A stretch of 64,000 bases of DNA from Ceratopteris richardii (taxonomy: Eukaryota; Streptophyta; Polypodiopsida; Polypodiales; Pteridaceae), in contig CM035437.1 of NCBI GenBank assembly GCA_020310875.1, positions 44,019,214 to 44,083,213 on the forward strand, given 5' to 3'. Position 1 is the stretch's first letter. Each line of letters starts with the position of its first letter. The position numbers were made by a program, and so were the translations under genes. The notes beneath the pieces are model-generated. The model saw nothing but the letters and a program-made list of their open reading frames with translations. It made no database searches and was not told the DNA's origin. Of this stretch, positions 56,156 to 64,000 are shown piece after piece.

Positions 56156-57478
56156 AGGCAATGGATGAATAGCATCTTCCACAAAAACAACATCACGGCT
56201 AACGAGAATGCGTTTAGTCTCTGGATGATACAAACGATAGCCTTTACTTTCAGAACTGTACCCAACAAAAATACATTTTACTGCTTTATCATCCAATTTT
56301 CTACGATGTTGTTCAGGCACTAATGCATATTCCAAACAACCAAAAACACGCAGATGAGCAACAGATGGCTTGCGGTCATGCCAAGCCTCATATGGAGTGA
56401 TAGATTGCAGCACTTTAGTGGGACACCTGTTCAGTACATATGCTACACACATGACAGCCTCAAGCCAGAAACTATGTGGTAAAGCTTGACTCTTGACCAT
56501 ACACCTCGCCATCTCCATGAATGACCTATTCTTTCATTCAACAACTCCATTCGGTTGAGGTGTATACGTCACTTTACACTGGTGTTTTATCCCACGTTCA
56601 GCTAGAAATGTATTAAAATCAGAAGACATATACTCCCCCCCTCGATCAGAATGAAGGGTGCCCATTTTACATGCTGATAGATTTTCAGCCAAAACCAAAA
56701 ATTGTTTGAAGCACATGAGCACTTCGGACTTTTCCTTCAATGGATATACCCATGCATGCCTAGAAAAATCATCGATGAAAGTCACAAAGTAAAGATAATT
56801 CCCAAAAGAAGGCGTCTGCATAGGACCACAGACATCACTATGTACAAGCTGCAATTTTTTAGTAGCCCGAACTGAACCATCTTTTGGAAAGGACGAATGC
56901 TACATTTTGCCCAAAATAAAGCCTTCACAATTATGTTTTCTAGGTGCCTCAAGTTTGGGCAAAGAGGACACCATTTCAGATTTCTACAGGTGTAGCAAAC
57001 TAGCAAAATTCAGATAACCAAAGCGTGCATGCCAAAGCTTTGCATCTGACATAGCCTGAGAATCATTTACTGCACATGCCAAATCATTTATAGACCTTTC
57101 ATAGTCTATAAGCTTATATAGCCCACGACATAAAATGCCAAAAGCAATAGTCACATCGCCATTTGACAGATCATGAACTGTACACCTGTCATCAACAAAT
57201 TTCACAAGCAAGCCAATCTTGGCTAATGCAGAAACTGATAACAGGTTCCTCTTGATCCCTGGCACAAATAAAGCGTCTGACAAAGTGAAAGAACTACCAT
57301 CAGCATTAGTCAGAATGATCTTACCAACTCCCATAACAGGATAAGAGGAGTTGTTGGTGCATGTAATAGTATTCCCTGTAGGGGTAGGCTCGAGTGAAGA
57401 GAAGAAACTGCGCTGCGAGGTAATATGTTTGGTTGCCCCACTGTCAAAATACCAAACATCTAAGTCTACTGCAGACAT
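56120..57478 (-). pseudogene. Copia D protease and integrase
   Basis: Segments 57478-56984, 56854-56534 and 56518-56120 are in one frame, separated by stops. Protease FDSGATKHIT. Integrase zinc part starts LWHARFGYLN (His to Tyr in the usual LGH). First Asp is in HSDVCGP, second in HSDRGGEY, Glu in NGVVE. Next come PYEAWHDRKPSVAHLRVFG and SRDVVFVED before the deletion. Upstream of the protease a knuckle CKYCKGNDHIIKNC lies near 57665-57625, between stops. Confidence 0.9.
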
Positions 57479-57769
57479 GTAGTGCTCATGAGAAGATGGG
57501 TCAAAACTGCAGACAGTAGTAAACGCCCATTCTTCTTCCTACACAAGATTAGCAGACTCTGTTTTTGGTGTAGAGGCCTCTGCAACAACCATTCCAGCCT
57601 CTTTCTTCTTTGCCTCTTTAGCAACCAGTTTTGGACAGTTCTTTATGATATGATCATTCCCTTTACAGTACTTACAAAACAATTTTTGCTTTTCTGATTT
57701 CTTCTCATCTTTATCTTCCTTCTTTGAATATGCAAAATTAGTAGATTTCTGCTTACTAGTTGAAGAGCT

Positions 57770-58528
57770 TCATTTTCCTTTGCCCTTCTGAGTAGCCAGG
57801 AAAGCTTGATCTACAACTCGCATAATGGACTTGTTCTGCCTGGACTGACCTTCCTGTAACAGAACAAAGACTAACTCTTCAAATGATAAGGCATTTGGAT
57901 TCCCTTTCATCATCAACCGAAGAGTAGAAGCAAAACTTTGATATGAATCAGGAAGACCATTCAAAACGGTTTGCACAAGTGAGCTATCTGGTATAACCTC
58001 ATCAGTAGAAATCAATTGTTCCTTCAAGTCTTTGATCTTTTTTAGGAAACTGTCCATAGAATCACCTTCATTCATGTGCTCACACTCCAATTGTTTTCGA
58101 AGGTAAGCAACACGAGCCTCATTCCTAGCTTGGTACAATGTGGTTAGTGTATCCCAAGCATCCTTAGCTATTCTGCAAGAGCGTATGTGAGGAATAATGG
58201 CACGTTTGACAAACAAAGCTATCAATGCATGTGTTTGGGCATCTCTTCCATCCCAGTGAATCTGCTCTACAGTAGGTGCAGTAGAAACTGTAGCACGAAC
58301 AGGAATATGTAGAATATCATCATCTTTGACACCTTCTGCATCAGCTTTAGTACCTGCAGTTGTAACAGTTGGAGGTGTGATAGGATGTTTTTTGACACCC
58401 TGCACAATGTTCCACAGTCCTTTTGCAACCAACACATGTCGCATCATATAAGCCCATAACGGGTAGTTGGTACCATCCAACTTATCCTCAACAGCCAACA
58501 TGCGGAATACATCACTACTTTCAGCCAA
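57770..58528 (-). pseudogene. Copia D gag (UBN2-type)
   Basis: ATG 58528, 252 codons: KLDGTNYPLWAYMMRHVL at the N-terminus and later VAYLRKQLECEHMNEGDSMDSFLKKIKDL, typical copia gag. A stop at 57770 lies before the zinc knuckle, which stays in frame downstream. It forms the particle in intact relatives. Confidence 0.9.
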
Positions 58529-58869
58529 GGCTGATGACTAAAATACCTTGATGTAGAAAATTGATTGTATCTCAAAAAGTTGAACAGAATTGCACAAACG
58601 AATTCCGCTAGACCTGTAGCAGACTTCGAGACGCTTATACTGGTGAACAAAAACTGGTATATAGCTTTGGCACAAAAAGACGAAATAGCTTGCACAAGCG
58701 CTACGATAGTGCGTTCGGAGGCCAAAACGAGCTCAGATCACGATTTCGGCACCACACAGCAAAGCTGTTTTGATCTCGAAAACATGTTGAGTATGCTCAC
58801 CAAAATTCATGCGATTCTGAGACTGCAATCGGAGGAGTGTCGACGGCACCCTAGATGAAGCGATGACAT

Positions 58870-58881
58870 GCTCTGATACCA
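58870..58881 (-). promoter_or_regulatory. Copia D primer binding site
   Basis: Minus strand tggtatcagagc, exact initiator-Met type, two bases from the LTR edge at 58884. Confidence 0.93.
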
Positions 58882-58883
58882 AT

Positions 58884-59113
58884 TGTTGGAGTTAGACTTC
58901 TACGGACGCACGCGAACAGCACAAGGAAGAAGAAGAAGCTTGGAGCACAACACACAATACTGAATGTATTACTAGAGAATGTACAAAGATAAGTAGCCCA
59001 TTAGGGCAATATGCGTATATACAAGCCGAGGGAAAAAAACCTCCTAAAGAGGGAAAAAAGCGCCTTTTCAGTCCTAAAGTGTTCACACACATCACTACCT
59101 AAATATATCAACA
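58884..59113 (-). repeat. Copia D 5' LTR (230 bp)
   Basis: Right copy on the plus strand, followed by TSD attcg at 59114-59118, after which gypsy C resumes. Confidence 0.94.
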
Positions 59114-59118
59114 ATTCG
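59114..59118. repeat. TSD (attcg) right of copia D
   Basis: Second copy of the target duplication. Confidence 0.93.
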
Positions 59119-60276
59119 TGGGTTGTGCAACACACATCCTATGGCATAGTTGGATGCATCCACATGTACATGGAATGGCTTGCTCCAATCTGGGGTTGTC
59201 AATATAGGTGTTGAGCACAAACGTCGTTTAACTTCATTGAATGAATTCTCACACTCATCTATCCATTCAAAGTTGGTCAAAAGAGAGTACAGAGGCTTGG
59301 CTATGATTGCATACATGTGTATGAATCATCTGTAATAACCACAATGACCCATAAATGCTTGTACAATTTTGCCTTGTCTGACCATGAAAACACATTTTTA
59401 TGGGTTCAAACAAACCTGATATTCTCCACATTTGTCAAATACTTGCCTTAGTTCTGGGATATGAGTCTGCCTTACCTTCGAATGAGCACATATGTCATCG
59501 ACATAAACTTCCAAATTCTTTCGTAAGAATTCCTTAAAAACGTGACACATGAGTCATTGGAAAGTGGCGGGTGCATTTGTGAGCCCAAATGGCATCATAC
59601 AAAATGCAAATATGCCCCATTCTGTGGCAGAAGCCATCTTGTGTTGATCTTCTGGAGCAATGGCTACTTGATTATAGCCTGAGAAACCATCAAGAAAGCT
59701 ATAAACTTCCTTGCCCACAACTCTTTCCAATAAATGTTTCGTGATAGGAAGAGGATAATTGTCTCTAATCGTGGCAGCATTAACTTTTTTAATGTTAATA
59801 CACACACGCAATTTTCCATTCTTCTTGGGCATGACCACAATGGGGGATACCCATTCGGTATGCTCAATTTCATAAATGAATCCTGCTTCTATCAAACGAT
59901 CTATTTCTTCTTTAATCTTCGCAGCGTAGTTATCATTGTATGTGTACGGTTTTTGTTTTGTAGGTTTTGCATCTGGAGTCATAGGGATTCTATGGGAGCA
60001 TATATCCGGGTCTACTCCTTTCAAGTCTTTGTAACTCCAAGCGAGCACATCTTGATATTCTCGTAATAGGCAAATTAACTCTTCTTCCTCTTCATTCATT
60101 AAATCGTGCCCAATGTATGTACATTTTTCTTCTTCTCCTTCTATGGTGACTATGATTTTCTTGGTTTTCTCTCGATTATCATATACTTCTCCAACATCAG
60201 CTTTTCTTTTCGGCATTCGTACCATTATTCGTCTATCTTCTATTTCATATTTCTTGAATTTTTCTGGTACTTCCAT
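59119..60276 (-). pseudogene. Element C: RT and start of RNase H
   Basis: Segment 60276-59554 carries the RT: WVSPIVVMPKKNGKLRVC, LDGFSGYNQ, FGLTNAPATFQ, then a TGA. Beyond it YVDD is still legible near 59500. A deletion near 59360 removes part of the thumb/connection. RNase H starts VHVDASNYAIGCVL (59316-59119), cut by copia D. Confidence 0.9.
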
Positions 60277-61762
60277 GAGTGGTTCTTATGGTTTCTTTCT
60301 TCTTTCTTTTCTTATCTTCACTTTTGACAATCACTTGTGCGGCTAACCTCACATCATTCATAATTTTTTCGTGTTTCTGAGGGTGAGCTTCTACTTCGTA
60401 GAAATATTCCTCATCTAATGCAAAAGGAGGGTCCATAATAATTGACTCTAGATCGAAGTCGCTTGCATCCTCAAATGCATCAGTGCTTGGTTCACATTCT
60501 TCAATAATGAAATCACACATGATTGGCTCTATTGTGAAGACTGAAATGTCATAGCCATCCTCTTCACAGTGGGGTGTCCATTGTTCTTCATTGATGGCTA
60601 CGTCCATTGTCGCTAAAATTTTTGCCCAACCATGAGGCTCGAATTCCTCGTCTGGAAATACTATCGGTGCGTAAGCTGGGTCTTGAAGAGTTCCTGGATG
60701 TTGTTCTGAACCTAAAGTCCTAGCTTCTAACCATTCTTCCTCTTCTTTGGCTACTTTACACATCCATAGATGAGTGTCCTCGTGCAACCATGAGGGGTCT
60801 GATTTCAATGAGTGTACCGATTCTGTTTCCTCTTGTGTCTTATGAATGGTGTTCCATTGTACTGGGGGTACATCCCGATGAGAATAGTCTTTAAGATTGA
60901 CTTTAGTAGTCACTCCTAAATGTTGCAAGTACAAAGAATTACTTTCCCAATCTTGCACGATTTGCAACTGACGCATGAATGGTCGTCCTAAAATCATCTC
61001 CTAAGCATGATTTTTCCCAAAGTCAAAAATGGAAAAAGTATGCTCAAACTCCACACCATAAGTGGTGAGAGATATGCCTTCTAGTAAGCCTAATGGTTTC
61101 TCTATATGTCCGTCAGCCATTTGTAGCTTCATCCTGGTGGGTCTTAGTGTTGGCTTGCCCCAACGTTTCCATAAAGCAGTGGTAGCGATGGCTACTCTGG
61201 CTCCTGAATCTAAGATGGCTTTGGTGGTGTAGCCCTGGTGGGTTATTGGAAGATAAGTGTTACCTTCCTCTCCTTCGCTTACATCTCTGATTCTTTCTAC
61301 GGGTATCTCTAGTACCTTCTTGTGTGATCCTGTCTGTGAGGGAGCAATAGTAACCTCAGGGAATTGATTTGCTACATGCTTCCACAATTCTGGCTTAACC
61401 TTCAACAACTCTTCTAGAGTGAGGTGACACTGAACTTTGGTGTTCTTGATCACTTCCATGTTTCTAGGGATTAGTGATTCTTCATTCCTCACTATTATCA
61501 TGGGTGCTCTCATACTAATAGACTTGGCTTCCCAAGGTCTTGTGAACTGAGGTAATTTTTGCAAAGAATTAGATTCAAAACATGTGTGTTCACTCAGTTG
61601 CTCTTCCTCTACATCATCGTAAATAGAGGGAATGTCCTGGGGAAATTGCTCTTGCAAGTCGTCTATTTCTTGAATAGGAGAATGGGTTCCTTGTTCTTTT
61701 CTCCACTTCTCTTCTTGTATTTCTCTTAAAAATTCATGTGAATACTTATGTATGGAAGACAC
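60245..61762 (-). pseudogene. Element C: retropepsin 1 and acidic linker
   Basis: Segments 61762-61001 and 60997-60245 share one frame with a TAG near 60998. AILDSGARVAIATTALWK holds the catalytic Asp and MILGRPFMRQL starts the second segment. Then comes the acidic linker with DEEYFYEVEAHP. A frame change near 60260 precedes RT. Confidence 0.9.
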
Positions 61763-62023
61763 TTTTTCTTCAACTTCAGTATTGGGTATTTGAGACAGGG
61801 ATGGAGCATTCTTTTCTTAGTTATCAAAGTCATGCGGGTTCCTATGCAGATTCTTTTTCTCCTTGCTATCAATCAAGTATTCTAGCCTCTCCAATAGTCC
61901 TTGAAAGTGTAATTCAGGTTTTGCCATGTTATTCCAATTAAGATAACACGAGGCTTCGAACATAGTTTGTGCTAGATCTACCATCTTCATGCAAAGTTTA
62001 GTCCTCTCAATTTCTAAATCTGC

Positions 62024-62847
62024 TCAAGGGTAGTTCTTACTCATTTCAGCTATCTGGGGTCCTTCCTTTAATCTTGCCTGATATGCACAAAACATCATGT
62101 CTAGGTTTTTTGGTATGAGTTCAGCTAAAACTGATCCTGTTTTTTGAGCTAGATTCTCTTGATTAGATTCTTGAGAAGTCAATTCTAGGATTTTGGCTCT
62201 GGATTCCTTTAAACTTCCTTCCAATTCAGTTATCTTTTTACTCCACTTTCTTGTGATTCTTTCTCTAGAGTCTTTCCAAGATTTTTTCTTTTTGTTACTA
62301 GACTCTCCAACTTTGCTAGTTTCGGCTATTTTCTCCTGATTAAGCTGTTGATTCTGTAAGAGCATCTAGGCTCCTGTTATAGCTTGGATAGGCATGTATG
62401 TAGGGTTGGATCCATTTGCATTATGTACAATACCTATGACGTTGATGGGTGTCACTTTTGAAGCATTAGCAGGGTTCTGGGACAATCTTTGATGATATGC
62501 TCTTTACCACACTCGGCACAAAAGCCTTGTATGTTATAGTATTGTGATTGTCCTGTTATCAGAGGATGTGGACAATCCTTTATGAAATGATCTCCTTGGC
62601 ACCTAAAGCATGGTCCTCTAGGGCCTTGTGGTCTTTGTTGTCTTAGTTGGGGCCACGGATTAGGGTTTGCGTACATCACATTAGTATAATCGGGCTCCCA
62701 ACTGGGTTCCAATGGTGGACTATCGTATTGATATGTTTCCACATGTTCTCGTGACTCCGTATAATATGCAGGTGGACTATCTACATGAGTAGAGTCGAAA
62801 CTGTTAGAATTAGGGTCACTTTCTGTGATCAAGGGTGAAGAAGGCAC
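62024..62847 (-). pseudogene. Element C: gag C-terminal part
   Basis: Segments 62847-62452 and 62365-62024 hold knuckles CFRCQGDHFIKDC and CAECGKEHIIKDC (CX2CX3HX4C), then a Lys/Glu-rich coiled-coil stretch (KKITELEGSLKESRAK). Stops and a frame change near 62470 disrupt it. Confidence 0.85.
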
Positions 62848-63081
62848 TAAAGCCCTATTAAGATTTTCTTCTGCAGCAGCGTATTTGACTCAGATGGCAT
62901 TACCTAGTGGGGGTGGCTGTTGAGCTAAAATAGGTTGAGGTCTTTGTTGAGCCTGATAAGGATAGTTCTGTGGAGGCCTATAGAAATGAGGTTGAGCATT
63001 GTACTAACCTTGATACCTTCCTGGTTGCGGGTAGGCTTGCGGGTAGTTCTATCGTACTACTTGTTTGTTGTAAGGGAAGTC

Positions 63082-64000
63082 CTAAGCCGTGTGATTTGTG
63101 TACCTTCTCTCAATCGTACAATATTGGCCACTAGGATTGGCTTGCAGTTGTGTTGCATTGGGGCACACATTTGCCATATGATCACCACCACAGGTGTAAC
63201 AATGCTTGTTTGTTGTTAACCTAGGCATCTGTTTACTAGAAACTCCTAGTTTTTGGGCCACTTTTTTTGCTAGGTCTTCTATCAAGCTGGACAATTTTGA
63301 GGATGCTACAGATGAACAATCTGAGTCCTTATAGACCTTTGAGAGTTCCAACTCATCTCCAAGGTTGTCCTCAATGTCTATACAAATTCTTACACACTAC
63401 TTTAGCGTTCTGGGTTCCTTCAAGTATACATAGGAGCGTAGTTTAGAGCTCAAGAGGCCGTCTAAAAACAATGATAGTTGCTTGGCCTTTGAGGGTAACT
63501 CTTGCATCGGACATCTTTCAACATATAGTCTAAACCTACATCCTCCCAATCTGACTGTTTCTTGAGGGGTCTATTTGAACTATGAATCAATGAAGAAGTA
63601 TCATGTCTGATTCCACTTTTAGAGAATTCTGTGATGAATGACTCTAACAAGTGATGGATATCCCTAAATTGCATTTGTTGCAATGGTTGGAACCAAGTTA
63701 AAGTCGTGTTCTTTAACGTTAGTCCAAATGCATTATATTGCATAAACATTCTTCTACTTGCTCTGCTCGTAGCACTTGCTTAAATTCCACAACATGATCA
63801 TAGGGATCTCCTGTCCCATCAAAGTAGTTTTTCATGGACTTCACTAATTGAGTGGGTCCTAATATCCTTGGGTCTCTCCCTATAGGATGATTGAAACTTA
63901 CTTCCGGTCTTTCTTTGTTCTTCTTCTTTGAGCACCATGGGCTAAGGATGTTCCAGCACCTTGATGCCTCGTGTTTACATTTGTTCGAGATGGAGCGAAG
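63082..64000 (-). pseudogene. Element C: gag capsid part, runs off the window
   Basis: Segments 63749-63462 and 63351-63082: YNAFGLTLKNTTLTWFQPL, SGIRHDTSSLIHS, and CYTCGGDHMANVC as first knuckle. Frame breaks near 63575 and 63400. The N-terminal gag codons and the 5' LTR lie beyond 64000. Confidence 0.85.

Larger units (their letters stand above)
55643..59113 (-). mobile_element. Ty1/copia element D, internally deleted (3.47 kb)
   Basis: Two 230-bp LTRs (TGTTGGAG...ATCAACA), roughly 93% identical by eye, a Met-type PBS and TSD attcg. The interior encodes gag, protease, integrase and then only the end of RNase H. RT is missing, so it cannot transpose alone. It lies in RNase H of gypsy C. Confidence 0.95.
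53013..64000 (-). mobile_element. Ty3/gypsy LTR retrotransposon C (partial, nested copia D inside)
   Basis: Minus-strand relative of A, which it matches more closely than B. gag begins beyond the right window edge, pol runs left to about 53013 where homology to A (base 290) stops abruptly without an LTR, so the 3' part is lost. Copia D is inserted in the RNase H region. There are internal deletions near 60260, 59360 and 55340. Many stops make it non-functional. Confidence 0.9.

Overview
The window is a retrotransposon-dense stretch of a large plant genome. The Ty1/copia and Ty3/gypsy polyproteins, the initiator-Met and Asp/Arg-type primer binding sites, the PPR-like fragments, an H3-type histone and plant-like TATA boxes all point to a land plant. 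The PPR fragments (motif VTFACVLKACG... MYAKCG) look like those abundant in ferns, so a fern is my guess, but this is inference. I see no rRNA or tRNA gene, no CRISPR array and no bacterial feature.

Layout. (1) 1-18486: minus-strand Ty3/gypsy element A, whose 3' end lies outside the window. Its 5' LTR is 17814-18486. Its gag is split by a complete plus-strand copia element at 7388-14201 (LTRs of about 1.2 kb, TSD gttct). (2) 18487-22953: plus-strand remnant of a non-autonomous LTR element (LARD-1: gag-like C-terminus, non-coding body, PPT, LTR-like sequence), cut by element A. (3) 22959-32686: complete minus-strand non-autonomous element LARD-2, with 3.17-kb LTRs, PBS, PPT and TSD ttttt. It has a gag-like knuckle plus coiled-coil ORF and no pol, and its LTRs carry PPR-like gene sequence. 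(4) 32692-33487: spacer with two related fold-back hairpins. (5) 33488-51011: a minus-strand divergent histone H3-like gene broken in its coding region by the complete 16.6-kb plus-strand Ty3/gypsy element B (33937-50564, 705-bp LTRs, TSD cctcc). (6) 51352-52964: decayed intron-containing gene of unknown, possibly transposon, origin. (7) about 53013-64000: minus-strand Ty3/gypsy element C, a close relative of A, truncated at its 3' end and interrupted by a 3.47-kb internally deleted copia element D (55643-59113, TSD attcg).

The gypsy elements are the most unusual content. The order read in A, B and C is gag with short-spaced zinc knuckles, retropepsin 1, RT, RNase H, integrase, then a second retropepsin-like domain (PR2). 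Element A also has a doubled integrase zinc module. Element B adds a third coding region of about 1,400 codons between pol and the 3' LTR. Untranslated leaders of A and B both hold arrays of a TCGCGAT-centred motif.

Nearly all coding regions carry nonsense mutations or frameshifts, so the window reads as nested, decaying transposons around one disrupted host histone-variant gene. Nesting gives a relative order: LARD-1 before A, A before the first copia, the H3-like gene before B, and C before D.
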